Below the pieces are notes generated by a model. That model did no database searches and was not told the DNA's origin. It saw only the letters and a program-made list of their open reading frames with translations. A program made the position numbers and the translations under genes. Of a stretch of 64,000 bases of DNA, positions 11,573 to 22,959 are shown one piece after another (position 1 is the stretch's first letter; every line of letters starts with the position of its first letter). Source of the stretch: Amylostereum areolatum (lineage: Eukaryota; Basidiomycota; Agaricomycetes; Russulales; Stereaceae); NCBI GenBank assembly GCA_012932865.1, contig SAXG01000017.1, forward strand, positions 806,001-870,000, given 5' to 3'.

Positions 11573-12400
11573 ACATACATGCATGACTGATTACCATACG
11601 GGTCGTCTTTTACATCAACGTGTTAATCCTTGTCAACGCCTCGGCACTACCTAGTAAAAACTTGCACAGGCAGTATGTGTGTCATCACAGTGCCGCCAAT
11701 GTGCCATTTCTACATGACTCACTGTCTACTCACTCAACAGACTCTATCAGATGATGTGACAATCCCTGACTTGTGGTGTCCTCCATGGTGTGTAGTACAG
11801 GTTCTTGTGACAAGTTGTCATTGCTTACTTACGGTTGCTAGTTTTACCACTGAAATCTGTCTAGTTGGGATGTTTCCGCCTACACAAACCTTCGCTGTGA
11901 TCAGCATGCAAACCAACTATTGATACCTTACACGGAGTTTCATCCTATAAATGTGCAAACATCGATTGTTCTTTGCGCATACATTCACACTCACATTTCA
12001 TTGCATAGGCAACGTGTTCTCAACATCCGCAATAAATTACAAGGATATCAATCGCAATGTGAGGAGTACGCCAGTTTTTATATTTCTAACCTGATTTTTT
12101 TCCCTCGTTGTGACATTCTTTTCAGACAGTCAAATGTGCGATGTTAGTTAAAGGCGACCAAACTTCTCAGCTGGTCACTATCCTGGTGGACATCTACCCC
12201 TACGACAGTGGCATAGCGATGCCCCACGCACACAATGTCCTCGAGAATAGCTACCGCCGACCCATCATGTGCGACACTCAAAGTGCTTCGGATACCATCC
12301 AACACTTCCTGAGATCACCAAATGCAGGACTGACTAGCTTCTCTTCCTCGCTACCGCGATAGCACACAGTAGCCATGATTTGACTTATACCTTGTTAGAA
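11573..12400. other. Spacer, no firm gene
   Basis: Short frames only. A 73-codon + frame at 12141-12362 has balanced composition but no recognised motif and no clear splice partners. It may be a stray exon or chance. Confidence 0.4.
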
Positions 12401-14745
12401 CGATAGAAATGTGTATTAGAAGAGTCACTCACTCAATGTCATACTCGTTCTACATGTCCCACTCCAAGTTTTCAAACCTGTAAGCCGTCTCCTGGAAGGT
12501 ACCTGTACAATTGACGACCCTAACATATATAAGCCTTTAGGCACACGGGAAAACAAATGTGGTAAACTCACGTGGTATAGCTGAAAACATTGTTCCAACG
12601 ACCTTTTTTGAGATGACTCTGCATATCCTTGCTAGTATAGTAGCACCTGAATGTATGTGAGTTCATGATTCTAGAGTAACAATATGAAACATACTGTGGC
12701 TGCTCTTTCTCGTTGTCCTCCTCACTCGCTGAATCCTAGTCTAGCTTCTTGATGTTCTCCTCCTCATCACTTTCTGTTGCACTAGCCATCCCTTTGATAG
12801 CTGTGATCTTGTTTTGTTAAACTAAATACTTCATGCCTAGAATAACATTGCCATCAGCCCGGCCCTTGCCTTTGTCAGACTTAGCCTCCTTAGCTACCTG
12901 TGCTGTGCTGGTAGAAAATGTGTAAGTAGGAATCATAATTAGAAAGTTGATTTCAACATACAGCTTCTCATCATGCTTATCATCAGTAGCCGTCCTCTGG
13001 TGCAACTTCTTTGGCTGTACAGTCCTACAAGTCATTCCAATTAGTTATAATCTAATCCACAATAGCAGGAGTACGCACTCTAACTTGTCCTTGGAAATGA
13101 TGAAGCCCTTTAGGTTACCGTCAGAGTCAGCATCCAAATCAATATCCATGGGCTCGTCCATCGACTCTTCGGCTTCATCATTGACCAGAGATTTAACACA
13201 TTTGGTCTTAGTCTCCTTTACATCTACATCCATCTCATTGTCTTCAGAGGTATCGTCATCATTGCCAAAGTCGGCCTGGACAGGGTGGGGAGTGTCCTCC
13301 CGGCTAATAACACATATATTATGTTAGTCAAACCCCCATAAGATATATACTAAGTGAGACATACACTTTCTTATGCCTCTCAATAACAATCTCAGCTCTG
13401 TTAGTGATGATGTGGTTGATACCACGAGTGCTAAACTTGAAGTTAGCATAAGGGGAAGCACGCAAAAGATCAACAGACTTTATCTTTTTGTTTGCCTCAT
13501 TCTTGACCTTGACCTCCTCATCTTCATCTGAAGAATCGATGTTAATCACTTGGACTTTAGAGGGTTTGTTCTCCTCATTGTGATCTATACAAAGAACTAG
13601 AATCTATCGCCGACACTACCAGATAAAGATCTGTTTTCCGCTTTGAAGCACCTGTAGCCTTATTCTTTGCAGAGGACTGACTGGCCTTCTTGACTCCCTT
13701 TTGGGGCCCGGCACGAACTCTAATATGTGGTTTTAGACAAGAAGGTATATGGTGATGCATACCAAGTGCTCACCTTTTGCCACCTTTCTTTTGCACAGGC
13801 TGGGCCTTGCTATTAGATGGTCCAGCCTGAGGAGAGTCATGATCTGACAGAGTGTATGATGGCACAAACCAGCTAATAGCACCGCAATTAAATTAAGCAA
13901 TATAATGTAGTAAGAAGAACTCACGCATGCTCTGGAGTGCAAGGCTCACCTTCACTATTTTTGCCAGGATGTGTGGCATAGACCAACTGTTTCACCTTCA
14001 TGCACATGACCACCCCTGTCTTTGGGTTGACAACCTCTTTGATAGCCTTAAAAGGAGTGCTAGTGGTACATCAGTGTATGGACTAAAAAGACTAAGTGTA
14101 CAGGAGACTCACTTCTTATTGGGATTCTCCTTCAGGTACTTCTTTTCCGTCTTGTGGATAGAAGCATCAAAATTGATGAGAGCATTGTCTGATATATTAG
14201 GAGAGCTAAGTCATATATAAGTATCAATGTGTGTTAGAGACAGTGATCACATACATCTTCTTGTTGGCCCATTTAGCCCATTTATCCTAGAAGGGAGGAG
14301 CATTCCTATAATCCAGTAAGTTGTCATTAAGAGAAAAAAGAAGTGCAACATACTTTGTGTTTTTCCCTGTCTTCTTCTGAAAAGGAGTATCAGATATCTC
14401 ATTGTCCTCTCCAGATGGCCTAGAAAATGGGCGGTAGATGAGATAGTTAAGAAGTATTATTGACAGCAGAAAGCCAAAAATATACACGGATGGCTCACGG
14501 CTGTTCTTATTCTTGCCAGTTAGATTAAGAGGCTTGACTCTACATTGAACACAAATCAATAAGTATCTGGAAACTTGATTGAACACCATAACTCACTTCT
14601 TAGAAGGCTGTACACGAGAGCGAGCCTTTGCAACAGGACTGGTCTTCTTTATAACTGCCTCCTTGACCTTGACAGCAGTGCAGGGAGAAGCAGAGGTCTT
14701 ATGTTTAGCCTGAGTGCGTGAGCTGGTGTATCGAGACAGAGCCAT
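12400..14745 (-). pseudogene. Degraded multi-exon gene for a Lys/Asp/Glu-rich protein of unknown function
   Basis: From an ATG at 14745, about a dozen short exons can be chained in frame through introns of about 35-60 bp with GTGAGT/GTATGT donors and TAG/CAG acceptors (for example exon 1 ends at 14597 and exon 2 is 14539-14499). The protein would be basic and Ser-rich at its start (SRYTSSRTQAKHKT), then acidic (IDSSDEDEEVK, EEENIKKLD), suggesting a nuclear or chromatin-associated protein, although no domain is recognised. At least four in-frame stops are seen: a TAG near 14296, a TAA near 12816, a TAG near 12738 and a TAG near 12453. Most would be explained by CAG or CAA changing to TAG or TAA. 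The 3' end is not resolved. Confidence 0.6.
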
Positions 14746-15830
14746 TGGTGTAGATTGAAAGGGACGGTAGAGTAGAGAGAATTAAGAGATGTCTGGGAGT
14801 TGGGGGAGACTAGGACAAGTTGACCGTTCAAGTCCTACACCCTTTTATACACAGGTAGGGAGGAACTGTTTCAATATGAAGTCACAATTTCCTTGGGAAA
14901 TAGATTTGCTCATCAATATGCTGTGGACAGGCCATTTAGCCTACCTATACCAAGTCTTAGCCTTCTCTGTTGCGATATCATTGCAGTCTCCAACGAGCCT
15001 ATATTCTGACCTTGCCAAGGAGATTTGTGAACAACCTCAAGTCATTGGAGGGCGGTAGATGGATGTGCAAAGAAGCTGAAGCCCCTGTCAACACAGAGAC
15101 GGTGGAACCAGGCTAGACCATTTAAGCGGACTGGACCCTTCAACTATGAGAAGGCACATATTTAGATGTTAAGACAATCAACTTTCCAAACTTCACAACC
15201 GCTGCTGTAATCTAGTATGGTACTGCTCCAGCCAAACTAGGCTATTTACTCATCTCAATTCAGTTACCAGACAATAGCATCTCATGCTTAGAATGCAGAA
15301 AAAGGCAACATTTATCTGCTGAGTGGTTCTCGAATCTCCTCAAACTACTCCTTACAAAGGACATCGGCTAGACATGACAATAGAAGCAGGAGACAATTGC
15401 ACCTGAAATAAAACTATGTTGGCAAGGCAAGTCTAGGCCCTTGCTTGGACATAGACTCGGTCAATGGAGGAAGAGTTAGTCTTCATACTTTATCCTTAGG
15501 ATCAATGGGGTCTCCTCACTTTCCCGTCCCATCCCCTTTTTCCCCAGACTCCCTTTCTCACCTCCTCTATCTCCATCTTGCCAGTAATGGACTCTATCAT
15601 TGAATTCTTCTCCAAAGAGCAGTATGGTGTGTATATCAAGTGAATATTGTTTAACCTCTTTTGACAAGATCTATCCTAGTGGAGCGCTTGCATAATCTCA
15701 CATCTCAGTATATAGATGAGCGTAAGCCTTCAACTCTGCTTAGCATGCTTCCGACCGTGTGTTCATAGCCCATTTCACACAATAGCTTTATATACCTAAC
15801 TTATATCATGCAGCTTAACCTATCGACATG
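14746..15830. other. Spacer, no gene seen
   Basis: No convincing frame. It holds the promoter side of the minus-strand gene ending at 14745 and short TATA-like tracts only. Confidence 0.45.
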
Positions 15831-16860
15831 TGGCAGTATTATGGTGCAAAAGGATGTCAACAGTGCTGCATCAGCCTATACTCGAAGTGAAGGCGGCTTG
15901 GTGGAAGATGTATATATTATTCATAGCTTGATCGCTGCCCTTGATCTCCCTCCTATCACTCATAAGTCTCAGTGAGTTACATTCTGTTTAGGCAAAACCC
16001 CAATGACTGACAGTTATCCAGACTTATGCCAAAGCCTGCCTGGGCCAAACAGAGCATATCTATCATTGGCTTAGGCACACCTAGCTTTGACAAGGCGGTA
16101 GAGGGGCAGATACTTGTTCATGACCAGCTCAGTACTGCATATTGTCCAGGCTACTTTGAGGATTGGTCACCATGTCATTATGGCCCCTTCTTCACACTGG
16201 AGTTCTCTAACCGCTATATGATAGGGATCAGTTCTGTCCGAGGCTAGCCAGCTATTCTCTTCACATAGCAGATCGACCCAAATAGAGTCATGGTAGACAT
16301 TTTATCGTCAGCTGGCACCCATCTGGACAACAACAGGGTGCAATATTTCTGTCGCAATCCCACTTTGTATGTCCTATTCTCTATTATTGATCTCTTGTGA
16401 TGTCTCTGATTATATTCAATAGAGAGGACAGCTTTGTGGCTGAAGATCCAGCTCTCTTTCGTATTGGCCAAATCGTTGAACTTCAAGTCTCATTCACTTT
16501 GGTGCCTCTTTGGGAACGTAAAGGCACATTTTGTATGGCGACCAAGCTACGTGCTATAGCTATCCTGGATACCTACCTTCAACAGGTTAGTTCTATAGGT
16601 TATGACTCTTAAGATGTTGTTAACACCTTGCAGGAATACGAGCAGCATCTCAGGAAAGTATGACTTATAGAGTTGACAGTGGTTGCACCTTCTATCACAA
16701 TCAAGTGTAGAGTTGGTTATGGGAAGGATAGTGCATTTAAGAGGGTCAAAGTAGTGGGGGAAAATATAGCTGCACAGCAAGAAGGTGGTAAGGATCATAT
16801 GGATGAGGATTTATCATCTGTGGAGAGGGGTATTGGGGCAGTCGCTCTCAGAAAGTAGTA
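15830..16860 (+). pseudogene. Broken gene of an uncharacterised mushroom protein family
   Basis: Exons are visible on the + strand: one encoding KPAWAKQSISIIGLGTP and later DPNRVMVDILSSAGTHLDNN, one after an intron at about 16365-16430 encoding GQIVELQVSFTLVPLWERKG, and a third after an intron at about 16586-16633. A DPNR...NRVQYF block followed by RIGQIVELQVSF recalls a family I have seen often in Agaricomycete genomes with no known function. In-frame stops near 16245 and 16267 and a frame break after 16660 show it is not functional. Confidence 0.5.
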
Positions 16861-17035
16861 CTATGGACGTAAACAATAGATGGAATGTGGACCGAAAATT
16901 TTGATAAGACGTAGATGTGAAGAGTGATTGAGGTATATCAAAGGGTTTTGTAAGCTTCCAAGGAAGATATAGGTGCAGAAATACATCAATGGAGAAATAA
17001 AAAGCCCAGATTTCTGGTGTCAATGTTCTACACCA

Positions 17036-17884
17036 TCAAAAACTGCCAATGACATTGTAATGAGGAGAAATTGTAAGGATAGGAGTGAGGGAAATACCAT
17101 TGGAGACTATATCTTGTGAATCTATGAATGTGTGGCACTGTATGCCATCTAGTGCCCCAAACTGCCATATAACTCCTTCATCCTTGGCTCTGAAAAACAT
17201 TCTATCTCCTCTCATCAAAACCTGCAGACCACCCAAGTCATGAAAGGTCCAGTATGAACTCATGCAATGGGCTTCCCGACACCAAGGTATATGCTCGTAG
17301 GAGATAGGAGGAAGGACCGCTGGCCAAATGTAACCAAGGTATTTGAATGCCACAATAACTTGAGCAAATTCTGGAGGGGAGGATGGCTCTGCAGTGTAAA
17401 ATGCAATACCAGAGAGTGTGTATTTAGGATATGGGATGTAGAGAGTGTCAGCGATGACGAAGTTCATGAGAAGTGTGCATTCACAATGGAGGAAAGGTGG
17501 GCCAAAGGCAGTGACAGTGACATTGATGCGGGTGCTATCAGCACATCGGAGCTGGTAGATATATTCGACCCCCACCATAAGACCAGGGATTGTGGGTGGA
17601 ATCTTGCTTATAACTGTATATCCTTCACTCTCTGGCTGTAGGAGATGGGAGAGGATGGTGCTGGCACTGTCTTTGGGTGCAAAGATATCGAGAAGGTCTG
17701 TCTCCCACCTTCCCCAGTCTTCATTCTTAGATAGGAGAGATAGGAGAGTAGAGCCACCGATGATATCACCAGTAAGGCAAAGAATGAGATGGGAGTGTGG
17801 AACTTTGTGCGCCCAACATCCAAAGAAGGACGTCAAGTGGTCTTCCAGGTGATCTTGGACTAGGACTTGCAGTTGTTTTGACAC
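17036..17884 (-). CDS. Hypothetical protein, 282 codons, no intron
   Basis: A single open frame of normal composition, starting MSKQLQVLVQDHLEDHLTSF. It contains a Cys/His-containing central part (HCECTLLMNFVIADTLYIPY) and no signal peptide or clear membrane span. I do not recognise the family. A diverged second copy of its middle part lies just to the right at 18185-18399, so it is a member of a local tandem duplication. The start could be one exon further upstream, because an intron-like GTGCAGAG/CAG pattern precedes it. It may be a host gene or a pseudogene not yet broken. Confidence 0.55.
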   Translation of the reverse strand: MSKQLQVLVQDHLEDHLTSFFGCWAHKVPHSHLILCLTGDIIGGSTLLSLLSKNEDWGRWETDLLDIFAPKDSASTILSHLLQPESEGYTVISKIPPTIPGLMVGVEYIYQLRCADSTRINVTVTAFGPPFLHCECTLLMNFVIADTLYIPYPKYTLSGIAFYTAEPSSPPEFAQVIVAFKYLGYIWPAVLPPISYEHIPWCREAHCMSSYWTFHDLGGLQVLMRGDRMFFRAKDEGVIWQFGALDGIQCHTFIDSQDIVSNGISLTPILTISPHYNVIGSF

Positions 17885-18184
17885 TGTGCAGAGAGAGAGA
17901 AGATCTCAGATGAATAGACAGGTGAAGATGTATAGGTGGATTTTATCGCTGGGAATGTCATCTATTTGTGGTTCACTCTTGATGGCCAGAGATATAATAG
18001 TTAGGAGGATTTGGAGGTAGACTGGGCAAGCAGTATACGGGTTGGAAAACAAATGTTCTTTCTCACGCCTGAACGCCTCTTGGAGGAGTACTACTTGTAA
18101 TTCTTATGGAAATCTCAAGCAATTATAACTCCATCTTATCACACACATCAAGAGTCTAGTTTAAAACAGAACAAATACATGCTC

Positions 18185-18399
18185 CAAGCCCTATTCTATC
18201 CTACTGGCCCGGACATTGTATGCAACGTGGTGGTACATCAACAACCCTTCACCGCCTCCATATTCTTGAGAGATTTTGACAGCAATTCCCTTGAGGGTGA
18301 AGTTGGGGTATGCCACGTAAAGGGTATCGGCAGTAATGAAGTTCATGAGGAGAGTTGAACCGCTGTGGGGAAGAAGTGTGGCAGCAGGCCCTCTATACG
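18185..18399 (-). pseudogene. Paralogue fragment of the 17036-17884 gene, cut by GyA2 LTR
   Basis: The minus strand encodes STLLMNFITADTLYVAYPNF, which parallels CTLLMNFVIADTLYIPYPKY in the neighbouring gene. The reading stops exactly where the GyA2 LTR begins at 18400, so the retroelement inserted into this copy. Confidence 0.65.
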
Positions 18400-18856
18400 T
18401 GTCAGCAACGACTAGTGCGATGGCACCGAGTTACAACAAAGCTGAACAGAAGGCAAGGAGGACAGAGGGAGCCAATCAGACACGGCGACAGACTAGGGAA
18501 AGCAAGCAAAGTCGGTAGAATTGACTAGCTCAAGATAAGGAATATGTACAGCAAGAGCGAGTCTTATATACACAAGAGGAGGGAGACTTAGGTAAGCAAC
18601 TAATACACAGCGATCAGTAAGCAGACCTAGTATAAATAAGCAGTCATATGTAACAGAGCACAGCATGAGTCAGTATTGTACAGCATGAGTTAAGGGAACG
18701 GAGTCAGACCCGGGCCAATATGAGTTACATGGGTCCGGGCGGGATATAGATGAACCGGGTCCAGGCCAAAGGGGAGCTGGACCGGTGATAAGTCGATAAG
18801 TCCTAAAGTGTGTAACCGATGTAAAGTAAAAAGAAAATTATAGACCGTTCATGACA
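18400..18856 (-). repeat. GyA2 3' LTR (457 bp)
   Basis: Reverse-oriented copy of the LTR at 2949-3405 with the same TG...CA ends and length. The purine tract follows at 18857-18870 on the minus strand. Confidence 0.88.
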
Positions 18857-20201
18857 TCACCCCTTTCTTAGATTCAATGTCCTTGTCATAATCAGATCCA
18901 GCTTCTTCCTCTGACAGGAGTTCCCAATGATTAAGGTGTGCAGGTTTCGGGCACCTGGATGTTCACGGTGGAAGTCATCGATACGTTTCTTGGCATTCTG
19001 GAGATTAGCGAGAGGCTCCCAAGTATTGTCATTGTCTGGATAGCCTTTCTATTTGACGAGGTACTTGAAGTCGTGACCCACCTTCTTGGAGTCTATAATC
19101 TTTTCGACCTCATAGACTTCCTCTCCTTGGACCAGCTCTAGGGGTGGAGGCGCGGGTGCTTTCTGATTGTCAAAGGTGGGGCCATTGTGTGGAGATAGGA
19201 GGGACTCATTGAAGACCGGGTGTTTCCGTGACCAGGATGCAGGGAGGCAAAGCTTGTAAGCCGATGCTCCAACTTTTTCCAGGATTTCGAAAGGACCAAA
19301 GCACTTGTCGTCCAGCTTTTGCATAGGACGTGCCGTTTTGATTACGGTTTGTCCATCTCTTGTTTTGACTTCCAGCCAGACAAACTCGTCGATTTTGTAA
19401 TCTATTGGCTCGTCCTTCTTACGATTATAAAAGTGCTTTTGATTGTCCTGTGCTGCCTTTAGCGCAGAGCGTGCTTCTTCATAGATGTCTCGCACGTTGT
19501 GCAAACTTGTTCGCTGATGGGTCATCTGTCTCACATCGCGGATTCATCCCTAGGTAAAGTTCTCGATCGTAGTTGGCAAAGTTGGGAGACATCCCAATCA
19601 AACTGTGGACCATGTTGTTGAGCGCGGTCATGGCAAGTAGAAGATAACGTGTCCAATCATCCTGTCGTTGATTGACAAAGATGCAAAGGTAGTATTCCAT
19701 GGTCATGTTGGAGCGCTCAGTCTGTCCGTACATCTGAGGGTGGTACGCCGTGGACAGGTTCCCTTTGATGCCCAACAGTTGGAATAATGCCGTGGTGAAC
19801 TTTGATACAAATACGCTGCCACGGTTGCTGACGATCTTTCTTGGGATTCCATGATAGGGAATCACTTTGCGTAGGTACTCGAAGGCGAGTTCATCCTCCG
19901 TTAGGTCTTTGGTCATGGCCCAGAACACCACCTGCTTGGTACCTATGCAGTTCACATTGCAGATGGTGTTTTTCCCATCCAAGACCGGGAGTGGCATGAC
20001 AAAGTCAATGGATACATGCTCCCAAGGTGCTTGTGGTGGATCATGGGGATGGAGCGGAGCGGCAATACGATCATGTCTAATTTTGGTATGTTGGCAGGTT
20101 TCACATCATTCGACATATTTCCGGACATCGTCTCTGATGGCAGGCCACTAGTAGTTGCGCGTGATGAGCTCATGGGTCTTGTATCGTCCTGGATGACCAA
20201 C
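18857..20201 (-). pseudogene. GyA2 Pol fragment: integrase and chromodomain
   Basis: Two minus-strand frames (19997-19479 and 19534-19049) match the C-terminal half of GyA1 Pol. They cover the integrase core (GMSPNFAN, QTERSNMTMEYYL) and the start of the chromodomain (YEVEKIIDSKKVG), offset by a frameshift near 19500. A stop interrupts the chromodomain near 19048. At 20201, inside the integrase zinc-finger region, the element is replaced by repeat R1, so the 5' half is missing. Confidence 0.88.
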
Positions 20202-20520
20202 TTGGTGGGGAGTGGGCCATTGCGAGCATGGCAGTACGGTTCCCCACATTTTTAGAAGATCAGATTTTTTAAACCCTAATGTTCACATTTTTATAGGCAG
20301 AGTTCAGTGCTCATGCTATTTTGTGCTAGAGTGCGGGAGCACGCAAGTGCTCACGGTATGTTGTATTGGGTGTGGGAGCACGCAAGCATTTTGTGTGGGG
20401 AGGGGGGGTGAGAGCGCGCAAGCGCTCACGCTATTTTGTGTTGGGTGTGGGAGCGCGCAAGCACTCACACAACTTTGTGTTGGGGTGCAGGAGCACTTAT
20501 ATGGACTTGCAAGGTAAGAG
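20202..20520 (+). repeat. Repeat R1, copy 1, with about 40-bp tandem units
   Basis: Starts CTTGGTGGGGAGTGGGCC and contains a short inverted pair, TGGGGA...TCCCCA. Units of about 40 bp follow, built around CACTATTTTGTG and GGGAGCACGCAAGC. The same opening and tandem units recur at 33172-33530. Both copies begin directly against a truncated gypsy. I do not recognise the family. Confidence 0.7.
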
Positions 20521-20552
20521 TGGTATAAATACATGAATATTGCTCTCTGCCT

Positions 20553-20625
20553 AAGTAGTTGTAGTCTATTGGTATCACAAGATTTGTGTGCAGGTGTATT
20601 GGTTGCTGGTTCCAATCCCTGTTGT
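20553..20625 (+). repeat. tRNA-like Pol III promoter, possible SINE head
   Basis: TAGTCTATTGG (20562-20572) resembles an A box and GGTTCCAATCC (20608-20618) a B box, about 46 bp apart as in tRNA genes. The stem regions do not form a good cloverleaf, and AT-rich sequence follows. It could be a tRNA-derived SINE or an eroded tRNA gene. Confidence 0.4.
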
Positions 20626-20667
20626 GCTTATTTTATTTTATCCAACTATACGACATGTTTGTCGACA

Positions 20668-20767
20668 GTCATCACGTGACCCAAAGTGGAAATGACGTAC
20701 TTGGTGTGCAGTTTGGGCAGAACTGCACATCAGGTACATCATTTCCGCCTTTAGGTCACGTCATCAC
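20668..20767. repeat. Imperfect 47-bp inverted repeat (hairpin)
   Basis: Arms beginning GTCATCACGTGACC and ending GGTCACGTCATCAC pair over about 46 positions with several mismatches around a short GGGCAG-containing loop. It has a foldback or MITE-like shape. Confidence 0.7.
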
Positions 20768-20929
20768 ACTATACATTTGTTCCAATCTCAACCTACTAAC
20801 AGTTTTGAAGCCCACCTACAGTCCACATTTTCTTAGATTCTTTAAAGCATAGAATTTACTTATTTCATTTCATTCTACTCTATTTCATGATCATTTTATT
20901 CTATTTTATATTTCTGCTATTTACAAGAG

Positions 20930-21125
20930 GCGTGTGGGTGCGACGAGCACGAGTACTCGTAAGAGTTGAAGGCACACAGGCATCTAGGGCATGTGCATGT
21001 GGGCGCCGAGGGCACAGGCGTGATCGTTGCAGGCACAGGTGTCAAGGGCACATGGGTGCACAGGCATGGGCGTCAATAGCATGTGCATGCATGTCGAGGG
21101 CGCAGGTGTGGCACCAGACCCTGTA
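20930..21125 (+). repeat. G-rich degenerate minisatellite array
   Basis: Loose repeats around GGCACAGGYGTCGAGGG and GGGCATGTGCATG, strongly richer in G than C on the + strand. Long open frames here are by-products of the composition. Similar arrays occur at 33890-34177 and 49197-50087. Confidence 0.65.
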
Positions 21126-21209
21126 ACTATATTATAATATCTATGGGAAAGTGTCGTGGAGTCAATGCAATACCTCCCACACTCTGTCGCACGGCAAGCT
21201 GTCGGGAGC

Positions 21210-21247
21210 CATTGCAATGCCCTTGCAGTTGCAAGGGCATTGCAATG
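21210..21247. repeat. Perfect 18-bp palindrome arms
   Basis: CATTGCAATGCCCTTGCA is followed after 2 bp by its exact reverse complement. G-rich DNA lies to the left and C-rich DNA to the right. Confidence 0.9.
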
Positions 21248-21259
21248 TGCGTTGCGGGC

Positions 21260-21640
21260 CGTACAGGCTCCGCCGCCGCCACTTACCAAGCCGCCGCCAC
21301 CACCGTTATGGACTGCAGACGTCCACGACCGCGTCGCCACCACCGCTCCCACCGCTAGATGCTGCGTGCATGCACATTGTCGACTGCGCGCCCACCAGCT
21401 CACGTGGTGTGCTTGTTCCGCACACACCCGGGCCCGTTCCGCTGGCACCCGCGCTCACCCCGTGCCCGTGCACTGCATGTTTGCGCTCACCCTGCACCCG
21501 CACTCCACCCGCCCGCGCACCTGCCAGCACCTGCTGGCACTCGCGCCCGCACCTGCCCGTGCTTGCCCTGCACCCGCGCACCACCTGCTCGTGCCTGCCC
21601 CTACACACCGCTTGCGCCCACCCCAGAAGTGTGAGATATG
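21260..21640 (+). repeat. C-rich degenerate array
   Basis: Repeats around GCCCGCACCTGC and GCGCTCACCC, strongly C over G on the + strand, the mirror composition of 20930-21125. Frames of 100-170 codons in this stretch are low-complexity and not taken as genes. Confidence 0.65.
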
Positions 21641-22535
21641 AGTGCGTGTGTTGCTAAAGTGGATACCAAGCACAGTCTGAGCAACTTCCGCAGGCCTTCC
21701 AAGCTGGATACCTGTATCTCACACTTCCCTTGCTCCTCTCACTTTGTTCAGCCCACAAAAATACATATTCATGTATTCCTGATATTTTGGGTCAAATACA
21801 CTGAAAACCACCACTCTTTGGGTCATATCTCTTTCCACAGGGAATCAATCATGCTGGTGATTTAGACACATGATCTATGCACATATATAACTCATTCCGC
21901 ACCATCACTTTCACCGTCGGTGTGCATTGATGAGTCAGGAAAATCAAAGACATTCTGCACCCAGGACACCCAATTGGTGATGACCCTAACTCGCCTATGA
22001 AGGGGGAAAACCACAACAAAGAGGGAGTGAGGAAGAAGGAAGGGTGCGAGGGCGTCGAGCATGCTGGGGCGGTCGGGAAGTGAGGGAGAAGCCAGAAATG
22101 AGCCGACTTTTGGAGGACTTGGGAGGGAACCTAATACAAGAGCCAAGGGTCGAGAGTGAGAAATGAGAACCTAGAGCCGAGGGTGATGATGGGGCAAAAC
22201 CGATGATATTCCGAGGGTGAAGACGAGGGTGAGGACCTAGGTGGTGGTAGTACGCTCTGGAGTAAGTACGACTTGTACGCGGAATGGACCCGAGTGCTGA
22301 CTAAGTAAAACTCGGCTCAAAAGTCTAAAACATACTGGGGACGGGCCGGAACAAGGTTGAGAACTAAGTGAAGTATGTAGAAAGTACAGTATAGGGTCGG
22401 TGAGGAAGCCTGCATCAAAACCTAAGGGGTCTTTTGAGTAATGAAGCCGGGAGAGAGAACCCGGGGGTAGGTAGGTAGGAGCCGAGGTCACGTGACCCAT
22501 GGAGCCGAAGCCGAAGCCGAAACTGAAGGAGCCAG
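21640..22535. other. Spacer, no gene seen
   Basis: No supported frame. The right part (22000-22535) is purine-rich and includes short GCCGAA repeats near 22503-22525. Confidence 0.45.
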
Positions 22536-22627
22536 GACAGGAGCCGAAGCACCCAAAGAAACCAAAGTGTCCAAAGGAGCCGAACTTGATCTCGGTACGG
22601 GCTCAGCGCGTGCGGGGCCCTATCATC
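22536..22627 (-). repeat. Left arm of a 91-bp inverted repeat
   Basis: The reverse complement of this segment matches 24505-24595 with essentially no differences by eye. The two arms enclose about 1.9 kb of hairpin and array DNA. Confidence 0.85.
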
Positions 22628-22959
22628 GGCACTGACCTTACTATCTTCTCTCCAATTGGACATTTGAAATAGTTCTAACGACACGAGAGGCCCTATTTCT
22701 GCTATAGTAAGCTGTACAGTAACTTAGATTACCTGCCCGATGCTCACAATGTCATTGAAATGCATGTGGTGGGTGTTTTGGGGTGTTTTTTGGCTGTAGA
22801 ATACATATTTTGATTATTACATTGCACCTAATGGATATATTGACTATATATTCTAGATTGGGACTTGTATATATGTATACTGCCTTATCTAATATACAGA
22901 ACAGTTATCGGAAGTGGTGGGAAAGCGGTGCACGCCATTGCGCACGACGAGCTCAACTT

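Noticed and set aside
20330..20490. Possible CRISPR array
   Set aside because: The 40-bp units are contiguous degenerate tandem repeats without spacers, in a eukaryotic setting.
21151..21657. 160-170 codon frames in the C-rich array
   Set aside because: Low-complexity Cys/Arg/Pro/His composition follows from the repeats.
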